Shown here piece by piece: positions 9,108-18,331 of a stretch of DNA of 64,000 nucleotides. Both the position numbers and the translations under genes were made by a program. Under the pieces are notes generated by a model. It searched no databases, had not been told where the DNA came from, and saw only the letters and a list, made by a program, of their open reading frames with translations. The number at the start of each line of letters is the position of its first letter. Position 1 is the stretch's first letter. Source of the DNA: Microbulbifer salipaludis. Lineage in GTDB: Bacteria; Pseudomonadota; Gammaproteobacteria; Pseudomonadales; Cellvibrionaceae. The DNA lies in contig NZ_JAEKJR010000001.1 of assembly GCF_017303155.1 (NCBI RefSeq), forward strand, positions 186,001 through 250,000. The letters are read 5' to 3'.

Positions 9108-11075
9108 TCAAGAGGTCACCGGCGCTTTTAACGGCGTGACATTATTCGCAACCGGCGCCGGTGGAATCGGCTGTGGCGCCGCCCGGGTCTGCTTCAACAG
9201 GTCTTCCAGGGCGCCCAACGCACTGTGGTTGCGCACCAGCTCTTCTTCCAGCGCGCGCAGGTCGGTGCGCTTGTTCTGAGTTTTCTGCTTCAGCTCCGTA
9301 AGCTTGATCAAATGCCGGTTCAGCAGGTGCTTCTGGTACTGCACATGCTGCTTGAGCGGCTCAAGTACACCGTCCAGCCAGCCATCCACTGAAGAAATCA
9401 TCTGGCTGTACATACGGCCCACCTCGTTGGCCAGTGTGGCCACGAAGCGCTCGGTGAGACGATTGCGGCGCGCCAGCAGCAGCTGCGGCGAGCGGCGCAA
9501 TTGCGCCGCCTGGCGGTGCAGGCCGCGCAGTGCCGCGCGGAAACCGGCGATATCAAAGTGCTGCTCAGCAGAGATGATATTACTCAGGGTGGAGCGATCG
9601 TAGATGGCATCCACCAGACGATTAGCCTGGTCCACCTCCCGCTCAAGGTTGGACAGCTGGTGCTCTACGCCCCCCATAAACCCATCGATCGCACGTGCGA
9701 GTCCCAGCGGAGACCAGCGCTCGTTCAGTGCGTGACGGGTTTCCTCGATCAACTGCTGCAGCTGCTGACTGGAAACCGGTGCCAGCAGAGATGCGCGCTG
9801 GCGGGCGAGCATGCGCTGGCTCGATTTCAGTGTCAGCAGCTCCTGGTGGCAATACTTGTGCTGCTGCTTGGCAGTGGCATGCAGCTGCTTCAGCTCGTCG
9901 ATCTGCTCCGGGCTGGTGGCCCCCTGGCGCTGCAGGTGCTCCAGAGTCGCGCGGCCACTGTTGAGGCGGCGCTTCAGCAGATCACGGGTATCCGCCATCA
10001 GCGTCAGGGCCTGATGCAGCGAACGGTGGTTGGCCACCTTGTCGCGGTGTTCCATCAAACGCTGTACAAGCAGGCTTTCAAAATCGCCAAAGCAGCTCTG
10101 CTGCAGCAGCACCGGGTCGCGCTCCGCCCGCGCCAGCAGGGCTTTTTTCGCCGACACGCCCACCACGTTTTCCTGTGGCAGGTCCAGCAACTTGCTGACT
10201 TCCGCGCGCATCTTGCGCAGCATCTGATCGGCGTCTTCGTCGGGATCGTCCCACAGCACGTCGATTTTGTTTAGCAGTGCCATCACCGCGGTACCTCGGT
10301 GCTCTTTCAATGGCACCAGATGGGTTTCCCACATATTCAGGTCGGTGCCGCTGACACCGGCGTCTGCCGAGAGCAGGAAGGCAACGGCCTGCGCGCTGGG
10401 TAGCGTCGACAGCGTCAGTTCGGGCTCGTTGCCCAGGGCATTCAACCCAGGTGTATCGATAATGCGCAAGCCCTGGGCCAGCAGCGGGTGCGGCAAGGAA
10501 ATCAGCGCGTAGCGCCAGGCGGGAATCTGTACCAGGTTGCCATTGCCGTCGAGGTGGCGACGATCAAACCCGTAACGGGCGGCCTCTTCCGGGGTCACCG
10601 CCTTGCTGGAGGCCACCTTCATCAGGGCATTGCGGGTGGCTTCGGCGTCTTCCGGATCGAAGTCAAAATTGACCCATTTCTGCGGGATGCGGCGGAAGCT
10701 TTCCAGGCTGGTATTGGTGGCGAGAGTCTCAATGGGCAGCAGGCGGACCGAAGCCTGTGCACTGCCATCACTGAAGATCTCGGTGGGGCACATGGTGGTA
10801 CGCCCCGGGCGCGACGGCAACAGGCGCTTGCCGTAGGTGTGTGACAACAGCGCGTTGATCAGCTCGGTCTTGCCGCGGGAAAACTCCCCCACCAGCGCCA
10901 CCGTAAACTGGTCTTCCACCAACAACTGACGCGCCTGCTGCACCACCTGGCGCGCACCAGCAGAATTGGGGAAATGCGCTTCAAGCCACTCATTAAAGCG
11001 GCTTAACTGGCCATCAAGCCCCTTTTTCCAACGATCGTAGTCGGCAATATGCTGGCGCAAGGTCACATCTTCCAT
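9108..11075 (-). CDS. Dynamin-like GTPase
   Basis: Large GTPase of the dynamin superfamily, 655 residues. G1 is GEFSRGKT (about residues 63-70), the switch region has TTMCPTE, G3 is DTPG near residue 207 and G4 is NKID near residue 265. Long helical, coiled-coil-rich segments follow (residues 340-640), matching the middle and effector stalks. No transmembrane segment is obvious, so a peripheral membrane-remodelling or stress role is the family-based guess. It sits between the metX run and the yggS-proC-yggT operon, which are close together in Pseudomonas. Confidence 0.85.
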   Translation of the reverse strand: MEDVTLRQHIADYDRWKKGLDGQLSRFNEWLEAHFPNSAGARQVVQQARQLLVEDQFTVALVGEFSRGKTELINALLSHTYGKRLLPSRPGRTTMCPTEIFSDGSAQASVRLLPIETLATNTSLESFRRIPQKWVNFDFDPEDAEATRNALMKVASSKAVTPEEAARYGFDRRHLDGNGNLVQIPAWRYALISLPHPLLAQGLRIIDTPGLNALGNEPELTLSTLPSAQAVAFLLSADAGVSGTDLNMWETHLVPLKEHRGTAVMALLNKIDVLWDDPDEDADQMLRKMRAEVSKLLDLPQENVVGVSAKKALLARAERDPVLLQQSCFGDFESLLVQRLMEHRDKVANHRSLHQALTLMADTRDLLKRRLNSGRATLEHLQRQGATSPEQIDELKQLHATAKQQHKYCHQELLTLKSSQRMLARQRASLLAPVSSQQLQQLIEETRHALNERWSPLGLARAIDGFMGGVEHQLSNLEREVDQANRLVDAIYDRSTLSNIISAEQHFDIAGFRAALRGLHRQAAQLRRSPQLLLARRNRLTERFVATLANEVGRMYSQMISSVDGWLDGVLEPLKQHVQYQKHLLNRHLIKLTELKQKTQNKRTDLRALEEELVRNHSALGALEDLLKQTRAAPQPIPPAPVANNVTPLKAPVTS

Positions 11076-11286
11076 GTTTTAGTGTTCTTATCGGTTACTA
11101 CTAAAGAGTTACTGCGTACAGATTTCGCTGCCATTCTCCAGTAACCCGGCGCGAAGTTAAACCCCGCGCCCCGGTTTTCGCGAACTGGATAAAGCCGCAA
11201 TCGAGAAATGAGAAAAGGAGCAATAGGCGCTGACAGGTTAGTCAACTAAATAGCTGGCAGAGGGGCGCTTGAAAACGTAGCGAGCG

Positions 11287-11312
11287 GGGCTGTGGTGGAT
11301 TCGCCACAGCCC
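11287..11312 (-). terminator. Hairpin downstream of yggT
   Basis: A 9-bp perfect stem GGGCTGTGG/CCACAGCCC lies 26 bases after the yggT stop. There is no T-run, so it is a weak terminator candidate or a 3'-end stabiliser. Confidence 0.45.
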
Positions 11313-11337
11313 TGCGCAGTAGCTCTGCGGCGATTCA

Positions 11338-11946
11338 TTAGAAGGGGATGTGCCAGAACAGGTTGTACACCAACTGCGGCATCTGCGCACTCTGCGCAAA
11401 CCCCACCAGCAGCTTGTCCGCCACGGTGAGCAGGATAAACACAAAGATCGGGCTGATATCGATCACCCCCAGCGGCGGGATGATCTTGCGCACCGGCGCG
11501 TACACCGGCTCCAGTACCTGGCGCAGCAACATCAGCGCGGGGTGGGAGCTCTGCGGCGCAATCCAGCTGACCACAATGGAGATCAGCATACCCACAAACA
11601 GAATGGCAATCAGCGTCATCAACACCCCGAGCAGGGACCACAGCAGAGCGCTCAGGGGGTTCAGCAGGCCGGCGCCCGCGAGAAAGCCGGCACCAATAAT
11701 CATCACCCAGCCCACCAGCAGGGCGAGCAGCAGGGAGGCCATATCGATGCCGAACAGGCCGGGCACGATCTTGCGCAGTGGGCGCAGGAACGGGTTGGTG
11801 ACCTTGACGATGCCCTGGGAAATCGGATTGTAAAAATCCGCCCGACCTACCTGCAGCATAAAGCGCAGCAGCACCGCAAACAGAAACAGAATACCGATAG
11901 TGGCGAGAAGAAAGACGCCGATATTACTGAAGGTGTTGACCATCAA
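11338..11946 (-). CDS. YggT family membrane protein
   Basis: Inner-membrane protein of 202 residues made of two YggT units, each with two hydrophobic helices (about residues 8-30, 60-85, 95-125 and 155-180) and the repeated motif NP..LRPLRKIVP / EPVYAPVRKIIPP. The family is linked to osmotic or cation stress and division-site functions, but its role is not settled. It follows proC by 20 bases and ends the yggS-proC-yggT operon. Confidence 0.93.
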   Translation of the reverse strand: MMVNTFSNIGVFLLATIGILFLFAVLLRFMLQVGRADFYNPISQGIVKVTNPFLRPLRKIVPGLFGIDMASLLLALLVGWVMIIGAGFLAGAGLLNPLSALLWSLLGVLMTLIAILFVGMLISIVVSWIAPQSSHPALMLLRQVLEPVYAPVRKIIPPLGVIDISPIFVFILLTVADKLLVGFAQSAQMPQLVYNLFWHIPF

Positions 11947-11966
11947 AAGTCCTTAATCACAATTCA

Positions 11967-12794
11967 TTATTTGTCGAGCTCTTTCGCCATTTCCGCGGCG
12001 CGCGCCGCGCAATCGCCCATGGCCTGCGCCACCAGCTCCGGCAGGCCGCCCTCCTGGAAGCGCTTTACCGCCCGCTCGGTGGTACCGTTCGGTGACATGA
12101 CATTGCGCTTTAACTGCGCCACATCCACATCCGCGGCCACCGCAAGTTTCGCCGCGCCCAGTGCGGTTTGCAAGGTAAGTCGCTCGGCATCGGCGCGATC
12201 CATGCCCGCCTTCTCTGCCGCGTCGATCATGGACTCCATAAACTGAAAGTAGTACGCGGGCCCGGAACCAGATACCGCGATCACCTGATCGATACCGGAT
12301 TCCTGCTCCACCCACAGGGCAATACCCACCGCGTCGGCCATCTGGGTGGCAACGGACTTCTGCTCATCCGTCACCCCGTCGCCCGCATAGAGGCCAGTCA
12401 CCCCGGTGCCAACCAGCGCCGGCGTGTTGGGCATGGCGCGAATGATCGGCACCCCGGCGCCCAGCCAGCGCTGGTAGGCTGCCAGCGGAATACCCGCGGC
12501 AAGCGTAATCACCAGCGGTTTGCGAGCGCTCACTTTTTCAGCGATCGATTCGCACAATTCTTTCATTACTTGCGGCTTTACGGACAGCACCACCACATCG
12601 GCATGCTCGATCGCCGCCAGGTTATCGGTGCTGCCGTGCACGCCAGTGCGGTCACAGAAGGCTTTCAGCTTTTCTTTGTCGCGGCCGGTGGCGACGATCT
12701 TGTCCGCCGGGTAGCCGCTGGCGACCATGCCGCCAATCACGGCACCCGCCATATTGCCGGCGCCACCAATAAAGACCATTTTTTGATCAGACAT
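11967..12794 (-). CDS. proC: Pyrroline-5-carboxylate reductase ProC
   Basis: Last step of proline synthesis: NAD(P)H-dependent reduction of pyrroline-5-carboxylate. The 275-residue product has the Rossmann motif FIGGAGNMAGAVIGG at the N-terminus and the signature block SGSGPAYYFQFMESM in the C-terminal half. It starts 16 bases after yggS (pipY). The yggS-proC pairing is one of the most conserved small operons in bacteria. Confidence 0.97.
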   Translation of the reverse strand: MSDQKMVFIGGAGNMAGAVIGGMVASGYPADKIVATGRDKEKLKAFCDRTGVHGSTDNLAAIEHADVVVLSVKPQVMKELCESIAEKVSARKPLVITLAAGIPLAAYQRWLGAGVPIIRAMPNTPALVGTGVTGLYAGDGVTDEQKSVATQMADAVGIALWVEQESGIDQVIAVSGSGPAYYFQFMESMIDAAEKAGMDRADAERLTLQTALGAAKLAVAADVDVAQLKRNVMSPNGTTERAVKRFQEGGLPELVAQAMGDCAARAAEMAKELDK

Positions 12795-12810
12795 TTAAAC
12801 CTCCACCAAA

Positions 12811-13506
12811 CTATTTACGCGCGCCGAAAATATCGGTACCGATCCGCACGATGGTCGAGCCACTGAAGATCGCCGCTTCCATATCACCGGACATGCCCAT
12901 CGACAGGGTATCCAGGGGCTGATCCGGCAACTGCGCCTTGAGATCTTCCAGCAAGCCAGCCAGCCGTATAAACGGGGTGCGCTGGTCCTCCGCCACACCG
13001 CGCGGTGCCGGAATCGCCATCAACCCGCGCAGTGCGAGGTTCGGCAGCGCCGCCACGGACGCCGCAAGCTCAGGCAGCTTCTCCACGCTGACACCGGATT
13101 TGCTGTCCTCTTCGTCGATATTCACCTGCAGGCATACGTTCAGCGGCGGCATCCCCGTGGGGCGCTGCTCCGACAGACGCCGTGCAATTTTTAGCCGCTC
13201 CACGGTATGCATCCAGTGAAAGTGCACTGCCACATCACGGGTCTTGTTCGACTGCAGGGGACCGATGAAGTGCCAGATGATGTCGCAATCCGCCAGCGCC
13301 TCCTGCTTGTCCAGCGCCTCCTGCAGGTAATTCTCACCAAAATGGCGCTGACCCGCGTCATACGCGACGCGCAGGTCCTCCGCCGGACGGGTTTTCGACA
13401 CCGCCAGCAGGGTGACAGAATCGGCCCGCCGGTCACAACTGCGACAGGCTGTGACAATCCGCTCAGCGACGGAATTCAGGTTTTCGGGGATAGACCCTTT
13501 GCGCAT
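12811..13506 (-). CDS. PLP homeostasis protein YggS/PipY
   Basis: Pyridoxal-phosphate-binding TIM-barrel protein of the YBL036C/PROSC family, 231 residues. It has no known catalytic activity and buffers PLP and amino-acid pools. The PLP lysine lies in TLLAVSKTRP (about residues 32-41), and GENYLQEALDK and WHFIGPLQSNK follow as in all family members. The C-terminus has LSMGMSGDMEAAI. It is first in the operon with proC and yggT, and divergent from pilT across 85 bases. Confidence 0.96.
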   Translation of the reverse strand: MRKGSIPENLNSVAERIVTACRSCDRRADSVTLLAVSKTRPAEDLRVAYDAGQRHFGENYLQEALDKQEALADCDIIWHFIGPLQSNKTRDVAVHFHWMHTVERLKIARRLSEQRPTGMPPLNVCLQVNIDEEDSKSGVSVEKLPELAASVAALPNLALRGLMAIPAPRGVAEDQRTPFIRLAGLLEDLKAQLPDQPLDTLSMGMSGDMEAAIFSGSTIVRIGTDIFGARK

Positions 13507-13591
13507 ATACTGGGACCCAACTTTTGCTTGGCGGGCATTCTATGCGCTCATTGCCGCCGCGTCATATACGAGAAGAATAAAGGTTAGCAGT

Positions 13592-14626
13592 ATGGACATT
13601 ACAGAACTCCTCGCCTTCAGCGCCAAACAGAACGCCTCGGACCTGCACCTCTCCGCCGGCCTGCCGCCGATGATCCGGGTCGATGGCGACGTACGCCGCA
13701 TCAACCTGCCGCCGATGGAGCACAAGCAGGTGCACGGGCTGATCTACGAGATCATGAACGACAAGCAGCGCAAGGACTACGAAGAGTTCCTCGAGACCGA
13801 CTTCTCCTTCGAGGTGCCCGGCGTGGCCCGCTTCCGTGTCAACGCGTTCAACCACAACCGCGGCGCCGGCGCTGTATTCCGGACCATTCCCTCCAAGGTA
13901 CTGACCATGGAAGACCTGGGGATGGGCCAGGTGTTCAAGCAGATCTCCGATACGCCTCGCGGTCTGGTGCTGGTCACCGGACCCACCGGTTCCGGTAAGT
14001 CCACCAGCCTCGCGGCGATGATCGACTACATCAACGATAACAAGTACGAGCACATCCTCACCGTCGAAGACCCGATCGAATTCGTGCACGAATCCAAGAA
14101 GTGCCTGGTGAACCAGCGGGAAGTGCACCGCGACACCCACGGCTTCTCCGAAGCCCTGCGCTCCGCCCTGCGTGAAGACCCGGACATCATCCTCGTGGGT
14201 GAGATGCGTGACCTCGAAACCATCCGCTTGGCGCTGACCGCCGCGGAAACCGGCCACCTGGTATTCGGCACCCTGCACACCACCTCCGCCGCCAAGACCA
14301 TCGACCGTGTTGTCGACGTCTTCCCCGCGGAAGAAAAATCCATGGTGCGCTCCATGCTGTCGGAATCCCTGCAGGCGGTCATCTCGCAAACCCTGCTCAA
14401 GCGCAACGGCGGCGGTCGTGTCGCCGCCCACGAGATTATGCGCGGCACCCCGGCCATCCGTAACCTGATTCGCGAAGACAAGATCGCGCAGATGTACTCC
14501 GCCATCCAGACCGGTGCCAACGTGGGCATGCAGACCATGGACCAGTGCCTGCAGGACCTGGTGGAAAAACGCATCATCAGCCGCGAAACAGCGCGCGAGA
14601 AGGCAAAGATGCCAGAGAATTTTTAA
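13592..14626 (+). CDS. pilT: Type IV pilus retraction ATPase PilT
   Basis: Hexameric cytoplasmic motor that depolymerises type IV pili for twitching motility and DNA uptake. The start at 13592 (MDITELLAFSAKQN) has AAGG upstream and gives 344 residues, the standard length. A longer open frame to 13412 crosses the yggS promoter and is rejected. Walker A is GPTGSGKST, the Asp box is EDPIEFVH, Walker B is ILVGEMRD, and the AIRNLIRE retraction motif is near the C-terminus. Divergent yggS-proC-yggT and downstream pilU match Pseudomonas order. Confidence 0.97.
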   Translation: MDITELLAFSAKQNASDLHLSAGLPPMIRVDGDVRRINLPPMEHKQVHGLIYEIMNDKQRKDYEEFLETDFSFEVPGVARFRVNAFNHNRGAGAVFRTIPSKVLTMEDLGMGQVFKQISDTPRGLVLVTGPTGSGKSTSLAAMIDYINDNKYEHILTVEDPIEFVHESKKCLVNQREVHRDTHGFSEALRSALREDPDIILVGEMRDLETIRLALTAAETGHLVFGTLHTTSAAKTIDRVVDVFPAEEKSMVRSMLSESLQAVISQTLLKRNGGGRVAAHEIMRGTPAIRNLIREDKIAQMYSAIQTGANVGMQTMDQCLQDLVEKRIISRETAREKAKMPENF

Positions 14627-14649
14627 TAAGATCGAACACTCCCGATACC

Positions 14650-14728
14650 GTAGGGTGGATAAGCGAGAGCGCATCCACCATTGAACACGGCGGGATTTTG
14701 GTGGATGCGCTGCGCTTATCCACCCTAC
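14650..14728. repeat. REP-like palindrome between pilT and pilU
   Basis: Imperfect inverted repeat of about 79 bp. GTAGGGTGGATAAGCG at the left pairs with CGCTTATCCACCCTAC at the right, around GCATCCACC...GGTGGATGC. The same sequence family recurs at 23144-23222. Confidence 0.75.
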
Positions 14729-14736
14729 AAAACTAG

Positions 14737-14856
14737 ATCCCGTACCGGATCAAGTCCGGCATGACGAGACCGGGATGACGCACCCCCGTCTTCCCGGACT
14801 CGATCCGGGACCCAGTGCTACGAAGTAAGACTACTTGCGAAGTAGCAATGTAAAAA
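14737..14856. repeat. Second palindromic patch in the pilT-pilU spacer
   Basis: Contains CCGGATCAAGTCCGGCATGACG and, inverted, CCCGGACTCGATCCGGG, a dispersed-repeat type familiar from many proteobacterial genomes. A small hairpin (CTACGAAGTA...TACTTGCGAAGTAG, about 14819-14846) follows. With the REP-like palindrome it fills most of the 304-base spacer; no gene is present. Confidence 0.5.
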
Positions 14857-14930
14857 TCGAAGGCTAGGTGCCGGGTGCCTGGCCGCCACAGAACTTGCAC
14901 AAGAACAAATACCCCAGGCGGTAAATAAAA

Positions 14931-16079
14931 ATGGAAATCGAACGACTCCTACAACTGGTCACCGAAAAAGGCGCCTCCGACCTGTTCATCACTGCCGGCG
15001 TACCCGCGTCCATAAAACTGCACGGCAAAATCGTGCCCGTCAGCACCTCCCCGCTGACCCCGGAAAAAGCCCGGGAAATGGTCGTCGGCATCATGAATGA
15101 TCGCCAGAAAAAAGAATTCGCCGAAACCAAAGAGCTCAACTTCGCCATCTCCGTGCGCAACGTCGGCCGCTTCCGGGTATCCGCCTTCTTCCAGCGCAAC
15201 CTCGTGGGCATGGTACTGCGTCGCATCGAAACCAAAATCCCCACCATTGACGGACTCGGCCTGCCAGAACAGCTCAAAGAACTGGCCATGACCAAGCGCG
15301 GCCTGATCATATTCGTGGGCGCAACCGGCACCGGTAAATCCACCTCGCTGGCCTCGATGATCGGCCACCGCAACGAAAACTCGAAGGGTCACATCATCTC
15401 CATCGAAGACCCCATCGAATTCATCCACCAGCACCGCGGCTGCATCGTCACCCAGCGGGAAGTGGGCCTCGACACCGAATCGTTTGAGACCGCGCTGAAA
15501 AACACCCTGCGTCAGGCCCCCGACGTCATCCTCATTGGTGAGGTGCGTTCGCGGGAAACCATGGACCACGCCATCGCCTTCGCCGAAACCGGCCACCTGT
15601 GCCTGTGCACCCTGCACGCCAACAACGCCAACCAGGCACTCGACCGCATCATCCACTTCTTCCCCGCAGATCGTCACCAGCAGCTGTGGATGGACCTGTC
15701 ACTGAACCTGCAGGCCATGGTCGCCCAGCAGCTGGTGCCAACCCCGGATGGCGACGGCCGCCGCGCCTGTCTCGAAATCATGATTAACACCCCGCTCATG
15801 TCGGACCTTATCCGCAAGGGCGAGGTACACAAAATGAAGGAGCTGATGAAGCGCTCCAATGAGCAGGGTATGCAGACCTTCGACCAGGCCCTGTACGAAC
15901 TCTACGACCGCGGCGAAATCACCTACGAAGACGCCCTCGCCCACGCCGACTCCGCCAACGACCTGCGCCTGATGATCAAGCTCAAGTCCGAATCCGACGC
16001 CGAGTACCTCAGCAGCGCCGCCGATGAACTGAGTCTCGCCAGCGATAGCGATACCGGCGGCGGCCCACAGATTTATTGA
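14931..16079 (+). CDS. pilU: Type IV pilus ATPase PilU
   Basis: PilT-dependent retraction ATPase that adds force to pilus retraction. The 382-residue product starts MEIERLLQLVTEKGASDLF. It carries Walker A GATGTGKST, the Asp box EDPIEFIH, Walker B ILIGEVRS and the His box HLCLCTLHANN. The C-terminal extension after residue 345 is acidic and Ser/Asp-rich, typical of PilU and absent from PilT. It lies downstream of pilT but is separated by a repeat-filled spacer, so it may be transcribed independently. Confidence 0.95.
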   Translation: MEIERLLQLVTEKGASDLFITAGVPASIKLHGKIVPVSTSPLTPEKAREMVVGIMNDRQKKEFAETKELNFAISVRNVGRFRVSAFFQRNLVGMVLRRIETKIPTIDGLGLPEQLKELAMTKRGLIIFVGATGTGKSTSLASMIGHRNENSKGHIISIEDPIEFIHQHRGCIVTQREVGLDTESFETALKNTLRQAPDVILIGEVRSRETMDHAIAFAETGHLCLCTLHANNANQALDRIIHFFPADRHQQLWMDLSLNLQAMVAQQLVPTPDGDGRRACLEIMINTPLMSDLIRKGEVHKMKELMKRSNEQGMQTFDQALYELYDRGEITYEDALAHADSANDLRLMIKLKSESDAEYLSSAADELSLASDSDTGGGPQIY

Positions 16080-16090
16080 TCTGGCCATTT

Positions 16091-16119
16091 GTGGAGCCTG
16101 CTTTCGGGACAGGTTCCAC
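16091..16119 (+). terminator. Hairpin downstream of pilU
   Basis: GTGGAGCCTG pairs with CAGGTTCCAC (one G-T pair) 11 bases after the pilU stop. It has no clear U-tract. Confidence 0.35.
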
Positions 16120-16171
16120 TTGGAAGCGGTTTGCCTGCAACAGGCCGAGGTCAACCGCCCCCTCAGAAAGG

Positions 16172-16927
16172 ATGCGCGCATTGAGACCGATTGCATTGAT
16201 CACTGGCGGCAGTCGTGGCATTGGTGCAGCCACAGCAATCTTGCTCGCGGAGCAGGGTTACGACATCTGTATCAGCTACCGCGAAAGGTCCGCCGAGGCG
16301 GATAAGATCGCCGAGGCATGTGAAGCCTTTGACGTAGAAGCGATCGCGGTGCAGGCCGACATTTCCCGCGAAGAAGACATCGAACGACTATTCAGCGAGC
16401 TCGACAAACGCCAAGGCAGCCTGAATGCACTTGTGAATAATGCCGGCATGCTGATGCCGCAGACCCGCGTAGAAAACTTATCCGCTGGGCGCATCAACAA
16501 AATTCTGCAAACCAACGTCACCGGCACCTTACTCTGTTGCCGCGAAGCCGTCCGGCGTATGTCGACAGAACATGGAGGCAATGGTGGCGCTATCATCAAT
16601 GTGTCTTCTGGCGCAGCCCGCAGTGGTTCGCCCAATGAGTATGTCGACTACGCGGCAAGCAAGGGCGCGGTCGACACACTGACCATCGGTCTCAGTAAGG
16701 AAGTCGCGCGGGAAGGCATTCGTGTGAACGGTGTTCGCCCCGGTTTTATCTACACGGAAATGCACGCAGATGGCGGAGAGCCGGATCGGGTGGAGCGCTT
16801 GAAGTCAGCTATCCCCCTCGGGCGTGGCGGTTACGATCGCGAAGTTGCGCAAGCAATTGCCTGGCTAATTAGTGACAAAGCTTCATTTTCCACAGGCACG
16901 TTTATCGATATTTCCGGCGGCCTTTAA
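16172..16927 (+). CDS. SDR family oxidoreductase
   Basis: Short-chain dehydrogenase/reductase, 251 residues, NAD(P)-dependent; the substrate is unknown. Cofactor motif TGGSRGIG is near residue 12, NNAG near residue 90, catalytic Ser in NVSSGAARSG, and YAASKG supplies the Tyr-Lys pair. The ATG at 16172 has AGG immediately adjacent. A TTG at 16181 has AAGGA at proper spacing and would give the classic MRPIALITGGS start, so the true start may be three codons later. It is most like glucose-dehydrogenase/FabG-type SDRs. LysE follows at 15 bases, perhaps cotranscribed. Confidence 0.88.
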   Translation: MRALRPIALITGGSRGIGAATAILLAEQGYDICISYRERSAEADKIAEACEAFDVEAIAVQADISREEDIERLFSELDKRQGSLNALVNNAGMLMPQTRVENLSAGRINKILQTNVTGTLLCCREAVRRMSTEHGGNGGAIINVSSGAARSGSPNEYVDYAASKGAVDTLTIGLSKEVAREGIRVNGVRPGFIYTEMHADGGEPDRVERLKSAIPLGRGGYDREVAQAIAWLISDKASFSTGTFIDISGGL

Positions 16928-16942
16928 AGTACGGATAATTCA

Positions 16943-17560
16943 GTGAATTTAATCAACTCCCTCGCCCTTTTCAGCGCAATGGTCGTTCTGGCTGCCATTC
17001 CCGGCCCGGGCACCTTCGCGGTAATGGCGCGCGCTGCCGGTGGAGGAATGTTGCACGGGGCGGTGGCGTCCGTGGGCATTGTGCTGGGAGACTACGTGTT
17101 TATTGCGCTGTGTCTTTCCGGACTCGCCTATGTGGCAGATGTGATGGGCGGCGCCTTTGTTGTCATCAAGTATCTGGGTGCAGCCTATCTGATCTGGCTC
17201 GGTATCAGCCTGCTCCGGGCGCGGGGCAGTCGCGCCGAAATTACCCAGGGTGCAAAAAAATCACTGGCCTCCAGCCTGCTGTTGGGGCTGACGACGACCC
17301 TCGGCAATCCTAAAGCGATCCTGTTTTATCTCAGTTTTTTTCCCGCATTTCTGCCACTCGGCAGCATCACCGCTATTGATACGCTTATTATTTTTGCGGT
17401 CGTCACGATCGCAGTGGTGGGTGTGATGCTGATGTACGCCTGGGCGACGGTGCACACGCGCAAGCTGCTACAGAATCGCAAGGAAAGCAGAGTGCTTAAT
17501 CTGCTCGGCGGGAGTCTATTGATTGGCAGTGGAGTGTGGATGGCGGCACGCAGTGCCTAG
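16943..17560 (+). CDS. LysE/RhtB family amino-acid exporter
   Basis: Inner-membrane exporter of the LysE superfamily, 205 residues with about six hydrophobic segments. It has the family signature AAIPGPGTFAVMARAAGGG near residue 18 and the NPKAILFYLSFFP block near residue 125. Substrates in this family are amino acids such as homoserine, threonine or lysine; which one is not readable here. The start is GTG. It follows the SDR gene by 15 bases and converges on algR with 12 bases between stops. Confidence 0.9.
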   Translation: MNLINSLALFSAMVVLAAIPGPGTFAVMARAAGGGMLHGAVASVGIVLGDYVFIALCLSGLAYVADVMGGAFVVIKYLGAAYLIWLGISLLRARGSRAEITQGAKKSLASSLLLGLTTTLGNPKAILFYLSFFPAFLPLGSITAIDTLIIFAVVTIAVVGVMLMYAWATVHTRKLLQNRKESRVLNLLGGSLLIGSGVWMAARSA

Positions 17561-17572
17561 GGCGAACAAACT

Positions 17573-18331
17573 TCACGCCATTTCTGTAAGCAGGGATTTC
17601 ACACCGGCCAGCAATCGCCGTGATACCGGCGGCACCTGTGCACAACCACTCAGGGTGACACCGTAACCGTCGCCGGATTTTTTCAGGCCGGTAATAAATT
17701 CCCGCGCCACAATCGCACTGCGATGCACCCGCACAAAGCGCTCACCGAATTCCGCCTCAAGTTCCTTCAGTGATTCATCCAGCACCGTTTCGCCGCCGCT
17801 ATGGTGGGCGATGACGTACTTGTCTTCGGCGATAAAACAGCGGATATCGTCGACGTTCAGTAACTGCACGCCGCGGCGACTTACCGCCTTGATCTGGCGG
17901 CGGCCGCGGATGCTTTGCGAATCATCGGAACGGGTCTGCAGTAACTGGGGCTTGCTCAGTCTTCGCGCCTGGGCAATCGCCTGTGCCAGTTGTTCCAAAC
18001 TGACGGGCTTGAGCAGGTAACCCGATGGAGCAACCGCAAAGGCAGGGAGCGCAAACTCGTCGTGGGCGGTGCAGAATATAATCGCAGGCGGGTTGGGTCG
18101 GTTGGTGATTTGGGTGGCGAGTTGGAGCCCGTTTTCTCCGGGCATTTCGATATCCAGTAACAACAAGTCCGGGTCGAGTGAATCCAGCTGTTGTAACGCG
18201 CTTTCCCCATCGGCAGCTTCTCCAAGCAGTTGGCAACCATCTATAGACTGCAACTGTCGGGCCAACCTGGCCCGCGCCAGCGGCTCGTCGTCGACGATCA
18301 GCACTCCCAGGGGGCGTTCGGTAGCGCTCAT
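17573..18331 (-). CDS. algR: LytTR response regulator, AlgR type
   Basis: Response regulator of 252 residues: a receiver domain (residues 8-125, phosphoacceptor Asp60 in LLLLDIEMPG) and a C-terminal LytTR DNA-binding domain (residues 150-250, with RFVRVHRSAIV). AlgR controls exopolysaccharide and type IV pilus genes in Pseudomonas. The pairing with algZ by a 4-base overlap and the neighbouring argH are the same as there, which supports the symbol. Targets in this organism are unknown. Confidence 0.88.
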   Translation of the reverse strand: MSATERPLGVLIVDDEPLARARLARQLQSIDGCQLLGEAADGESALQQLDSLDPDLLLLDIEMPGENGLQLATQITNRPNPPAIIFCTAHDEFALPAFAVAPSGYLLKPVSLEQLAQAIAQARRLSKPQLLQTRSDDSQSIRGRRQIKAVSRRGVQLLNVDDIRCFIAEDKYVIAHHSGGETVLDESLKELEAEFGERFVRVHRSAIVAREFITGLKKSGDGYGVTLSGCAQVPPVSRRLLAGVKSLLTEMA

